Positions 47,311 to 57,099 of a stretch of DNA of 64,000 nt are shown piece after piece (position 1 is the first letter of the stretch; each line of letters begins with the position of its first letter). The position numbers were made by a program, and so were the translations under genes. Below the pieces are notes generated by a model. It was not told the DNA's origin. It worked only from the letters and a program-made list of their open reading frames with translations, and did not search any database. The stretch covers positions 20,599,626-20,663,625 of the forward strand of contig ML677334.1 in the NCBI GenBank assembly GCA_007922305.1, written 5' to 3'. The DNA comes from Dermatemys mawii (lineage: Eukaryota > Chordata > Testudines > Dermatemydidae).

Positions 47311-47563
47311 CAGAGGTGGATTACGGGTTTGTGAGGTCCTGGGCCACAGCAAGTGGTGGGGGCTCCCCTCCCGTCCTCCCTTGCAGTCCCCCCCCACCTC
47401 TGTCTGGGGAGCAGGGTCAGGACATGGGGGCTTCCCTAGCTCCCTGGCACGAGTGCTGAGTGGGTAGAGCAGGTTGGGGCATTTGGGGTGCCCATTTTTC
47501 TGGGGGATGCCCCCAATTGGCTGTGGCCTGGGCCCCGTTGGCACAGTGGCTAATCTGCCACTG
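47311..47563 (+). mobile_element. Short GC-rich hAT-like element
   Basis: 253 bp with inward ends CAGAGGTGGATTA and CAGTGGCAGATTA. Flanking 8-mers TGTATAGA and AGTCTAGA agree at 6 of 8 positions, a plausible worn hAT duplication. Same ends as the 28.5-kb element. Confidence 0.72.
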
Positions 47564-47844
47564 AGTCTAGAGGAAATGAGAATCGGGGTTATTGCACCAG
47601 CCGCTATGCCATGCCCACAGTGCTGCCACATTACCATCCTCACCAATTCAATTACCTGGGGTTGGACATGAAATCTGAGATTTTCAGCCTCAGATTTACA
47701 CCCAAGAGCAAGATGGTGATGATGAGGGTAGTTCTGTCTCCTTGCGGTTAGTTGTCTGCTGGGCACAGGTGCTCTCTCTTAGCTGCTAGGTGGGTGAGTT
47801 TGGGTGCATGTGGTCTCTCTCTCGCTCTCTCTGCTTGTTCTTAC

Positions 47845-47990
47845 TATTTACAGCAGAACCTACTATGTGCTAGGTGCTTCCCAGACATTCAAAAAGGAGT
47901 CAGGACTTTCCCTGTCCTGAGTGCTCACGCCATGAGGATAGACTGACACACAGAAAGGGGAATAACAAAAAGGGATTTTCTAAAAATACA
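47845..47990 (+). repeat. Ancient L2/MIR-age repeat fragment
   Basis: CCTACTATGTGCTAGGTGCT, TCCCAGACATTCAAAAAGGA and TCCCTGTCCTGAGTGCTCAC match the old repeat seen at 2.36, 21.0 and 59.8 kb. Confidence 0.6.
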
Positions 47991-48250
47991 AATGTCATTT
48001 GCTCTTATTGGGGGAAGATGGGATACTGCACATTCCCTCTTTGTAGAGAGAGTGAGCGAGCATATCTCCTCTCTCCCTCCGCCCCATCCCTCAACAGACA
48101 AATTCCATCTAACTTCAAGGAGACAAAGGCAGGACGGCCAATGGCTCCTACCCTCTCGCATCCATTTGATTAGCGATCCCCACTCTGCCAGACTGAGCCA
48201 GACGCTCTCCTATGATGGCATTCTGCCCCCTTCTCCCCTCTCTCCAACAG

Positions 48251-48397
48251 AGCGTGTCCAGTGCTTCTCTGCAGGTTTTCACAGCAAATCAGGTGACATA
48301 TGACAGCAGCACTCTCTCTGCCGGGGAGAGGGAAAGATCACATATTTCACATGAACTATATGAAAAGATCCCAGAATCTGTGATTCTCAAGGCATTG
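48251..48397 (+). other. Candidate internal exon, unrecognised
   Basis: A 147-bp stretch preceded by a polypyrimidine tract and AG (CTCCCCTCTCTCCAACAG ending at 48250) and followed by GTGAGT at 48398. Exactly 49 codons are open in the frame starting SVSSASLQVFTANQ and ending ESVILKAL, and both boundaries fall between codons. No protein family is recognised, no neighbouring exon was found, and such a configuration can occur by chance in 64 kb. It lies outside recognised repeats. It could equally be a non-coding or untranslated exon, or nothing. Confidence 0.22.
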
Positions 48398-48707
48398 GTG
48401 AGTATTGGCAAGGCTGGCACTTGGTTAAAGGAACCCCAGAGCAGTCGCTGAGATTTGGGACTGTCTTCCAGCTGCCTGCTTTTAGGGCTGTAAGTTTTAA
48501 GTTCAGTATCACATACCAAGGAATGTCCATTCAGGCTGTAGAAGAAGAATAGTTTGAGTAAATCAGCCTCAAAGCAGCAAACAAAAGCCCTTCTAAATTC
48601 TGGAGTATCGAACACACGAAGCTCGATTCTCCCTTCACTTACACCAGTATTAACTCCATTGACTGCAATTTAAAAGGCTCACCTTCATGGGGGGAAGTGG
48701 GAAGTCA

Positions 48708-49015
48708 CAGTGGAGGGGGTAATGCCAAAAAGTGGTGTCCCCAATTTTTTTTTAAAGCATTCCTGGGCTGGGCTGCCCACGGCGTGCTGATACCTGTGGC
48801 CCTCAGACTCCCTCTCCCAGTACAGGTGAAGCCGCTCCAGGCTGAAACTGACGTTGCTGCCGGGGGGGTGGGGGGTGGGGTGGGTTGCGGCCTGCAGGGC
48901 TCCCCAGGCGGCGGAGTTGGGGGAGGAGGGAGATGCCGCACGGTTCCTGGGGAGGTGGGAGGGGTGCAAGGTGGAAGTTTCTCCTAGGGCATGAAATATC
49001 CTTGCACCAGCCCTG
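48708..49015 (-). repeat. GC-rich transposon-like repeat
   Basis: The right end read on the minus strand begins CAGGGCTGGTGCAAGGATAT and continues TTCATGCCCTAGGAGAAAC, a start I recognise from turtle repeats. The left limit CAGTGGAGG is a guess. The interior has G-rich tracts (48860-48885) that create long proline- or glycine-rich open frames on both strands. No duplication was matched. Confidence 0.5.
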
Positions 49016-49019
49016 AATG

Positions 49020-49976
49020 AGATTAATACCTTTGGGGTACATTGTACTAAAATGTAATTGTGTATGCGGTTTTGTGACAAGGTATGTACCTTCTGTAGTA
49101 AAGAGGGGCATATCACTGCCTCTATTATCAATCTTTGAAGCCCTTTGCAGAGAGATGCACCTAACTAGTTCAAACTGAATTCTCCTGAGACCAAAGAACA
49201 GAAAGCCTGAGTTTAGGTTGGCTCAGGGCCTTCTTACTGATCTAGCAGATGAACAGGACCCCTCATCCAAAGAGGACCCCAATTCTTGGAGAAGGATTGG
49301 AAAGACTTGGCCTCATAAAACTGAGTGCTTGTTATGAGTTGAAGCTCTAATGAACTTGTAACACTAGGAAGCCCCTAGGCTGGGTGTTGAAAGACTGCTT
49401 TTTCCAGAGCCTATGTGAAATCTGCAATGAAGTCCAGTAAGCTTAGTAGTGTTTGTGTAGGTTCTTCCATTGTTTTTATTACATTTTTTTCTGAAATGCT
49501 TTTTACCTTAAGACTGAAGTAGGCTTGCCTAGAAAAAACAGAGTGGTAACTTATATCTGTAGCAATCACTCTGTTATCAGTCTCTGAAGAGAAAGCAAGC
49601 AGATCTGTTGTGGCAGACTGTCTTTGCTGGGAAATACATGGTGAAGTCATGGAACTATGCAGCCTGGGAATACCCATGTCCAAAGCAAAAGAGACTTGTA
49701 TCTCCACCTAGAAAGCAAATGCCGGGCAGCTGGAAGCTGAGGGTGGGTGCCCTTGCTGGACCACTGAGGAGAAATAAAGGTGTAGTTGCCCTGGACTGTG
49801 ACAGTAGAGACAGGTGAATAGAGCAAAACATTTATCATGAGTATCAGTGTTCTTTGGCGAGGCATGCTCTAATCAAATACAAACCTAAATCGTAGTCCAG
49901 TTGCCAGATATACTTTTCACTCAATCCTTAATATGTTGCTAAGATCAGGAAGTGCTAGATGAGCCCTGCTCAATGA
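49020..49976. other. Unassigned non-coding sequence
   Basis: No recognised feature. Confidence 0.38.
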
Positions 49977-49984
49977 TTCTAGCT

Positions 49985-50278
49985 CAGGGGTCGGCAACCT
50001 TTCAGAAGTGGTGTGCTGAGTCTTCATTTATTCACTCAAAGTTAAGGTTTCACATGCCAGTAATACATTTTAATGTTTTTAGAAGGTCTCTTATAATATA
50101 ACTATTGTTGTCTGTAAAGTAAATAAGGTTTTTAAAATGTTTAAGAAGCTTCATTTAAAATTAAATTAAAATGCAGAGCCCCCTCAGATCAGTGGTCAGG
50201 ACCCAGGCAGAGTGAGTGCCTCTGAAAATCAGCTCACGTGCTGCTTTCGGCACCTGTGCCATAGATTGCCTACCCCTG
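49985..50278. mobile_element. Non-autonomous hAT element
   Basis: 294 bp. Inward ends CAGGGGTCGGCAACC and CAGGGGTAGGCAATC; 8-bp duplication TTCTAGCT (49977-49984) and TTCTAGAT (50279-50286), one mismatch. The interior (AGAAGTGGTGTGCTGAGTCT, AATAAGGTTTTTAAAATGTT) is a repeat I associate strongly with turtles. Non-coding. Confidence 0.95.
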
Positions 50279-50433
50279 TTCTAGATCAACCTGAACCTTC
50301 AGGTAAGGATTCCCTCTCTTCCTGACCATACAGAGGGATCAAGATAGAAGATCCCCCTGACAATTGATTTTTGATGATGTATTAACAAAATGCCTATGTA
50401 GGTCTGGTGGGGAATATATTTCCAGGAACAAAG

Positions 50434-50510
50434 GGCCTGATTTTTTCAAACATTCACTGCTCTAGCTGAAGTCAATGGGAACTTCATGTGCTCAGCCTCT
50501 GAAAAATCCA
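50434..50510. repeat. Palindromic dispersed repeat
   Basis: GGGCCTGATTTTTTCAAACA mirrors CTCAGCCTCTGAAAAATCC. The centre GCTGAAGTCAATGGGAAC keeps half of the shared core. Confidence 0.65.
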
Positions 50511-50514
50511 TCAT

Positions 50515-51900
50515 CATTATGATAAATCCAAAAAGGATGTAGCCTTGTTGCAAACTGAGCACCACCCAGATTGAACTCTGGCAAGGTACTCGTGGCGGTT
50601 TGACTGGATATTCCATTTGTGTCCATCACCTGCAATCTTGTCTCATCAACAAAGTTTTTGATACAGATATGATTGCAGACCACTCTTGTGCAGCAGCGTT
50701 CCTTGATACACATGCTTTAGAATGCATTGGTCTTCTATTCTAATCCGTTCGTACCAAGAAAACCTCTGAAACCGAACCAGTGTTGATGGAGACGGTTGCT
50801 GGGTTTGGTTATGAATATCCTTATTTCTGGTCTTGTCCTACCACCTGATACAGAGCATCTGACAAAGAGGATGAGAATTGAAAACATCAATCCAGTGGTC
50901 ATCAGCCTTTCTCAGCACCCGTATTTCATTTGTATATACTGTGTTGCTCTAGGTACACAGCTTCATAGCAAGCTTGATGTCAAGGTGTCCCCACCAAGTC
51001 TGCTGAAAGGCCTCAAACATGGCTGTTGCTATTATATGAGCATCTAATCTTTTGAGCCTCTTCCAGCAGTGTCTGTGGCACTACCCAAATATTTGACAGC
51101 TGCCACCAGATTGATATCCTGTCCAGACAGGTTAGTACTGAGCTGGTTGTTATCTGGAGCTGGAGGCTGTTTGATGATAATGGCCAGGCACTTAGTTTTA
51201 GCCAGATTAATAAATGGACCAATGCACACTGCTTCTCCTAGATCAGCCCTCAGCTGCTGTGATTCACCAAACTGAGTCAATAATACAACATCATCTGTGT
51301 ATTCAAGATCTTGAAGCAGAATGGTGTTCAGCTCGACATCCTCAACAGCTGCCTCCTCAATCTGGTCTATCAGCCAATCAGTGCTGATGCTGAACAACAG
51401 TGACAGATCCCAAACTTTTATGGAGATAGGAAACCAGGGTGTGTATCTGGCATTGATACAAACACAGCTTTCCATTCTATAATGGAACTCATCCATCAAA
51501 GACACTAGCTTTCCAGGGATCCCAAGTCACCTCATCGGATCCCACAAACTTCCTCCATGCATTGAATCAAAGGCCTGATGGAAGTCTATAAAAAGTGCTG
51601 TGCATGGCTTATTAAATTCAGCCATTTTATCAAAAAGCCGTCCCAAGGTGAAAAGCAGGCTCTGAGTAAATAACTGACTCATATGAATATTGCAGAATCA
51701 TGTCTTTGGCTGACTCACAAGCAGCTGCATGGGATGAGGAGTTTTATAAGTAATAGACATGATCTGAAGGCAATACTCAAGATTGACAGGATTAATATGT
51801 CATGTCCTTTTCAAACTGATGTACAAGGTAATGAAACAACATGGAGACAACTCCTGTAAAGACCTGCCAACTTTAGCGTATCAGGCAAGAGAATTATACA
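50515..51900 (-). mobile_element. LINE reverse-transcriptase remnant
   Basis: Read on the minus strand, conceptual translation from about 51640 gives RLFDKMAEFNKPCTALFIDF and HQAFDSMHGGSLWDP, the RT finger/palm motif with its Asp, then SLMDEFHYRMESCVC, then LEYTDDVVLLTQ, corresponding to the catalytic YxDD motif (here YTDD), and VKYLGSATDTAGRG. Further on, CIRWQDKTRNKDIHNQTQ resembles the C-terminal domain. The longest unbroken part is 51044-51505. Stops and frameshifts make it non-functional. It belongs to an endonuclease-type non-LTR clade distinct from CR1; the exact clade (RTE-like is likely) was not settled. Limits are approximate. Confidence 0.8.
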
Positions 51901-52700
51901 ACAAATGTAGGAAGGCACTGCTATCTTACATCAGAGAAACATAAAGAGAGACCAAATGAGTAAAAAGCCTCCAGCTTTTCAGCATGGGAAGCCTGAAGAT
52001 GTCAAGCATCATTTTGTGACACTTAAATGTGAGCAAATCTTAGCTGAGTTATTAAAGTAAGACTGAAATGAGACTCTGTTTCCACATTACATTGATACTT
52101 CCAATCTCAGTAAAGCTGGGACTGCTGCTTTTCATAAAAGAAATCACAACCCCAGGAAGTGAAATTAGTTATAAATGACACAGATTTTGGGAAAAGGCAT
52201 GCAATTAAGGAGAAATATTACAAATGGAGCTTGATGTTTTGACAAGTAAAATCAGTAATACTGACCATCATGCACAATCCAAAAGGACAGAAGTTACTGG
52301 TTTGGTTCATGTTCCAACAGTGTGCCACCAGCATCTGATAAATATAGCCTTCCTTTAGTCTCATCACACACTACATGTAGAGAGAGATCCCAGCCAGTCT
52401 CTGCTAGTGTTGACTTCAGTGGAGTTTCTTCCAACATAGAATTTTGTTCTTTGTCTCAACCCTTTACTCTTGGTAGTTATTTTTAGTCTGTCACCATCGA
52501 TCCAGTAGTTTGAATAGCCATGTCGTGACTGGGTTTTCTGAAGGGGGAAAAGAAAACCCTAGCTTTTAAAACTGAATAAATGAATTCTTCACCTGCTTAC
52601 CTTAGAAATAAAATACATGAGAAAAGAATTCATTGCAATCATATTTGTTGCTTGCTAGTAATTTCAGTGTCAAGTCTGAATAAACAAATAGTGCTGGAGT
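51901..52700. other. Unassigned; possibly further LINE remnant
   Basis: No frame is preserved. It could be the worn upstream part of the minus-strand LINE, but no motif supports this. Confidence 0.3.
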
Positions 52701-52707
52701 TATGGGG

Positions 52708-52790
52708 TCAGATCCTCAGCTGGTGTAGATTGATGTAGCTCCATTGACTTCAGTGGAGCTAAGCTGATTTACATCTCCTGATGATCTGGC
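52708..52790. repeat. Palindromic dispersed repeat
   Basis: GTCAGATCCTCAGCTGGTGT and the right end ACATCTCCTGATGATCTGGC are inverse complements with few mismatches. The centre CCATTGACTTCAGTGG is at 52741-52756. Confidence 0.88.
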
Positions 52791-53923
52791 CTATGAGGTT
52801 TCCTAAGCAATTTTTATTCAGCTCACTGTTATCTTGATTCATTTGTACTGTTTTCACTTTTATTTTCCTTTTTTTCAATGCCTTTGAATGTTGCCTCCAG
52901 ATAAATTCCTTTCCCTCCTATGCAGAAAAATTTGTCCCTTGTTTTAGGATAAGGCAGCATTCATAGACCACTCTAACATCAGGATTTTAGTAGGAGATTC
53001 CAGATACTGACTTTCACTGGTACATGGCAGCTACAGAGATCCCAGTGGAGAATGGAATACAAGAGAAATAGAAAATGGAATAGAAAAGCTGATGCCTTTC
53101 AGAGCTTGAGTCTCTTGTTATCCAGATTCAGTTAAAATACAGGCTTCATTATTTGCCTGATTTCTATCCCTCAGTCTCTGTGCCACTGTCCCATCCAGTA
53201 ACTAGGAGAGAATACATGCTGCATCAGGGAGATGAATCCCCTCAACTCATCCCATCTACTACTGCCAATCTGCTCACATGATTTTGATGTTCTCATTCCA
53301 GTTCCATCATCTGGTTGTTGAATTCTGGTGGCTGTTAATAGTGCAGTAATATTGGGAAGATGCAGCTCCGGTACAATAATTCTTATTCTCTAGCAAGCTA
53401 TCAAAAATAGGTTGGTGGTAAGAGAAAGTATGTTGTCCAGCTATCAAGAAAATATTAGGCTTTTCAATTTTGCATTGTGCAGGTGCATGTTCAGAACAAC
53501 ATGGTAGAATGTATCTTTTACACATTAATATTCTCAATCAAAACTAGGTAGTGATACAATATCATACGTAAGAGAGGAGGTTATGAACACGACCTTTCAC
53601 GTAAATAGTTCCTTTTTTCCTTTTAGAAAATCTAGTGGATGCCAACTGCTGGTGTTGTTTATGGATTACTTTGCACTATGATCATTTTTTTTTTGAGTTG
53701 CAAAATAACATGATGAGCGGGTGAACAGAGATTTCAGAGGCATAAAAGGGGATTATGAAATAAGCCAGTGCATGAAAAGGATGAATCCTGGATGGCAAAG
53801 AATTCAACTGTTTGGAGCTACTATATGACTTACATTTAAGCAAACTGATTAACCAGACTAGCTCTTGGGCACCATGTCATGAGATTATAGAAAAGGTGGA
53901 AATAGGCAGTTCTGTGTGCTTGG
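52791..53923. other. Unassigned non-coding sequence
   Basis: No recognised feature. Confidence 0.38.
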
Positions 53924-54004
53924 TCTTACCCTTAGCTGGTGTAAATTGAAGTCCGATGAAGTCAGTGGAGCTATGTTGATTTACACCATCTGAAGATCTG
54001 GCTC
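53924..54004. repeat. Palindromic dispersed repeat
   Basis: Second copy of the 52.7-kb dyad: CTTAGCTGGTGTAAATTGAA mirrors GATTTACACCATCTGAAGAT. The centre is worn (CGATGAAGTCAGTGGAGC). A further, more decayed relative lies at about 54090-54145. Confidence 0.8.
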
Positions 54005-54538
54005 ACTATTTTTCTATGTCATATTTATTTGGGCTCTCTTCCAACTCCCCTTTCCTCTACCAAGAAGCCAGGTGAAATTTCCAAAACATCTGAGTAATTT
54101 AGGAGTGTAAATCCACTAAAAGTGAGTGGGATTTACCTGTGGACCCTTCTTATTACAAAGGATGGTTGTGGGGGCCAGGCAGAGAATGATGGGAAATCAC
54201 TGAGGATGATGGGAAAGATTTTTTGATGGTTCCTGTTTTGATATTCCCACTTGATTTACCTTTAATTCATACTATTCATCTTTAGAGTGAAGAGAAAGCA
54301 CATTAGAGAACTTTCTTTTTCTCCTTAAATAGAGACCGTGCCCAGCACCATGTTCTCCTGTGCCTTGCCTTCCTCTCACTCCATGGAGTCTGGGATCCAG
54401 GTGTGGGGAGGGGATGGGATCAGCAGAGGGATGCACACTGCACACATTGCATACCTTGAAACCAGTGCAGAATCTTCTTCAAAGAGGCTGAATTACCTTT
54501 TGCACAGAGGTTCTCCATATCAGAGAACATCTCTCTTA

Positions 54539-54746
54539 GGGCTGCTTGATCTAAGATACTCAACTTCAGCTACGCGAATAGTGTAGCTGAAGTCGCAGTA
54601 CCTTAGGTCAACTTACCTGGCTGTCCCCACTGCGGCAGGTTGACCGCGGCCGCTCCCTGCCGACTCCTCCTGCTGAGGTGGAGTACGGGCGTCAAGTCAG
54701 GGATCGATTCATTGCACCCAATCCGGTGGGTAGTGTAGCTGTACCC
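54539..54746. mobile_element. Harbinger-type MITE with TTA duplication
   Basis: 208 bp between TTA (54536-54538) and TTA (54747-54749). The right end reads inward GGGTACAGCTACACTACC. The left end GGGCTGCTTGATCTAAGAT seems shortened. The interior CTTCAGCTACGCGAATAGTG with its mirrored GTAGCTGAAGT, and GGGATCGATTCATTGCACC, place it in the family of the 40.5-kb element, reversed. Confidence 0.85.
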
Positions 54747-55454
54747 TTAGTGTGGGTTCTTGGGATCAGTGGGGGAAGAACTGCCTAAAGTTGTGCTGCT
54801 AAGCAGAAGAGAGAGCTGCAAGAGTCCAAGAGGCATGACTGGCTTTAGATGGTGTCTGAGAGTAATGATTCCTGACTTCCAACCCTCCTACCCATTCTGT
54901 GGGGGAGGGAGAAGGCAAACCCTGCCCACCACTTACAGAACGTGAGAAAAGCTTGAACAGGGTTTTCCATGGATGGGGTTTGGCTCTGTTATACTGGTGA
55001 TGATCTGAGGTTATTCCATGGGAGCCAGTAGAGCTACTTCACATTGACGGCCTGGTTAATGAGAGTAGAATCTGGGCGCCAGATTGCATGTTACTGGAAT
55101 ATCAGTGCAGCAGTATCTTTCAGAATATGCATTAAATGTGTGCGCAGCTGTGTGGTTTATCAGGCCGTTCTTTACTTTATGACTTGATAATTAACAATAC
55201 ATATTTACTTTAATAATTTTCACATCACATCATACTTGTTCTGCCTTCCAAGTTTATAACCACTGTTCTGAGAAAACACAGAACAAAGCACTGTGGCACG
55301 GTAGGACTTCTGAGTGGTTTTTGTAAGGGTATTTTTTCTGTAAGTGGAATGAGCAGTACTTTCCAAAGTGCCCACTGTCATTTTGTATGTTGCTTTAATT
55401 TACTGTAGTCATCACCAAAACTAGTCTTCTCCCACGTCTGGAGAAATGAACACA

Positions 55455-55570
55455 GGGGTGTGAGTCTAGAGGTCCTGAGTTCTAATCCTGCCTCTGCCAC
55501 TGACATTTTTGAGTATTCTTGGGCAGGTCCACCTTGGCTATTCTGTCCATAGCCTTACTTGGATAGTGAG
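55455..55570 (+). repeat. MIR-like SINE fragment
   Basis: The B-box-like GAGTTCTAATCCTG followed by CCTCTGCCACTGACA and TTCTTGGGCAGGTCCACC is MIR order. It is cut off by the CR1 to the right. Confidence 0.68.
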
Positions 55571-55572
55571 AT

Positions 55573-56812
55573 AGACTCATAGACTTTAAGATCAGAAGGG
55601 ACCATTATGATCATCTAGTCTGACCTCCTGCACAATGTAGGCCCCAGAATCTCACTCACCCATTCACTCCTGCAATAAACCTCTAACCTATGTCTGGGCT
55701 ATTGAAGTCCTCAAATCATGATTTAAAGACTGCAAGGTACAGAGAATCCTCCAGCAAGTGACCGATGCCCCACACTGCAGAAGATGGCAAAAAAACCCCA
55801 GGGTCTCCGCCAATCTGCCCTGGAGGAAAATTCTTTCCCGACCTAAATATGGCCATCAGCTAAACCCTGAGCATATGAGCAAGACTCACCAGCCAGACAC
55901 GCAGGAAAGTATTTTCTGTAGTAACTCAGATCCCTCCCCATCTAACATCCCATTACTATTCATTGGGCATATTTATCATTAATAGTCAAAGATCAATTAA
56001 TTGCCAAAATTAGGCTGTCCCATCATACCATCTCCTCCATAAACTTATCAAGCTTAGTCTTGAAGCCAGATATGTCTTTTACCCCTGCTGCTCCCCTTGG
56101 AAGGCTGTTCCAGAACTTCACTTCACTTATAAACTGGCCAGCAGGAAGTTTAGATGCATTTGTTTTTGTGTCCACATTGGTACTGACCTTAAATAATTCT
56201 TCTCCCTCCTCAGAATTTATCCCTGTGATATATTTATAGAAAGCAATCATATCTCCCCTCCGCCTTCTTTTGGTTAGGCTAAACAAGCCAAGCTCTTTGA
56301 GTCTCCTTTCATAAGACAGATTTTCCATTCCTCGGATCATCCTAGTAGCCCTTCTCTGTACCTCTTCCAGTTTGAATTCTTGCATCTTAAACATGGGAGA
56401 ACAGATCTGCACACAGTTTTCCAGATGAGGTCTCACCAGTGCCTTGTATAAGGGTACCAACACCTCCTTATCTCTACTGGAAATACTTTGCCTGATGTAT
56501 CCCAAGACCGCATTAGCTTTTTTCACTGCTATATCACATTGGCAGCCCATAGTCATCCTGTGGCCAAACAATACACCTAGGTCCTTCTCCTCCATTGCTT
56601 CCAATGGATGCATCCCCAACTTATAACTAAACTTCTTGTTATTAATCCCTAAATGCATGACCTTGCACTTTTCACTATTAAATTTCATTCTGTTGCTATT
56701 ACTCCAGTTTACAAAGTCATCCAGATCTTCCTGTGTGAGATCCCAGTCCTTCTCTGTATTGGCAATACCTCTCAGCTTTGTGTCAGCTGCAAACTTTTGT
56801 CATCCGCCATTT
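55573..56812 (-). mobile_element. CR1 LINE, 3' portion of about 1.2 kb
   Basis: On the minus strand the element runs from the reverse-transcriptase end through a 3' untranslated region to the CR1 tail at about 55573 (on the plus strand AGACTCATAGACTTTAAGAT, CATCTAGTCTGACCTCCTG). It is 5'-truncated near 56812, as is usual for CR1 copies. It lies between two MIR-like SINEs and may have inserted in or beside one of them. The retained coding part is given separately. Confidence 0.93.
56023..56688 (-). pseudogene. CR1 ORF2 C-terminal region, 221 open codons
   Basis: The frame starts at MKFNSEKCKVMHLG, the region just after the catalytic YxDD of CR1-type reverse transcriptase, and ends EEMV-stop. 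Recognisable blocks in order: KDLGVLFGHRMTMGCQCDIA (about residues 35-54), NAVLGYIRQS, LVPLYKALVRPHLENCVQ, RRATRMIRGMENLSYERRL, LGLFSLTKRRRRGDMIAFYK, and FWNSLPRGA near the end. This part forms the thumb/C-terminal domain involved in RNA binding and target-primed reverse transcription. It is unbroken, which for a neutral CR1 suggests moderate age, but the catalytic half and endonuclease are missing because of 5' truncation, so it is a pseudogene fragment. Confidence 0.92.
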
Positions 56813-56856
56813 GTCCATCTACCTTGCAATGGAGTTATCAGGATGAATTTGTATGA

Positions 56857-57085
56857 TGCTTTGAACAAGCAAGTGGAGAGAGCATTGGACTGGGATTCCG
56901 AAGATTTAGGTTCTAATCTCGTTCTGCCACTGAACTGCCGAGTGACCTTGGGCAAGTCACTTCCCTATTCTGTGCCTCAATTTCCCCATCTGTACAAAAG
57001 AGGTCAGTATTATTATCCTCATTTTAAAGCACTTTGAGATCTACTGAGGAAAAGTGCTATATAAGAGATATTTATTATACATTGC
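56857..57085 (+). repeat. MIR-like SINE, nearly full length
   Basis: GAGAGAGCATTGGACTGGGA, a B box GGTTCTAATCTC (56909-56920), CTGCCACTGAACTGCCGAGT, GACCTTGGGCAAGTCACTTC, CTCAATTTCCCCATCTGTAC and AAAGCACTTTGAGATC follow the MIR layout from tRNA-like head to tail. The tRNA-related part does not fold as a functional tRNA. Best-preserved MIR in the window. Confidence 0.88.
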
Positions 57086-57099
57086 CTAATACATTGTTG

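Noticed and set aside
47290..47766. 158-codon minus-strand open frame
   Set aside because: It spans the short GC-rich hAT-like element and its flank. No domain and no codon pattern.
48685..49131. 148-codon proline-rich minus-strand open frame and overlapping plus-strand frame
   Set aside because: They fall within a GC-rich repeat with G/C tracts, with no domain and no supporting splice or promoter evidence.
20800..54004. CRISPR-like array from repeated palindromic strings
   Set aside because: Copies are kilobases apart, diverged and without regular spacers, in a vertebrate genome. They are dispersed repeats.
56901..56925. Possible tRNA gene (B box GGTTCTAATCTC)
   Set aside because: The surrounding sequence is a MIR SINE. 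No full cloverleaf is present.
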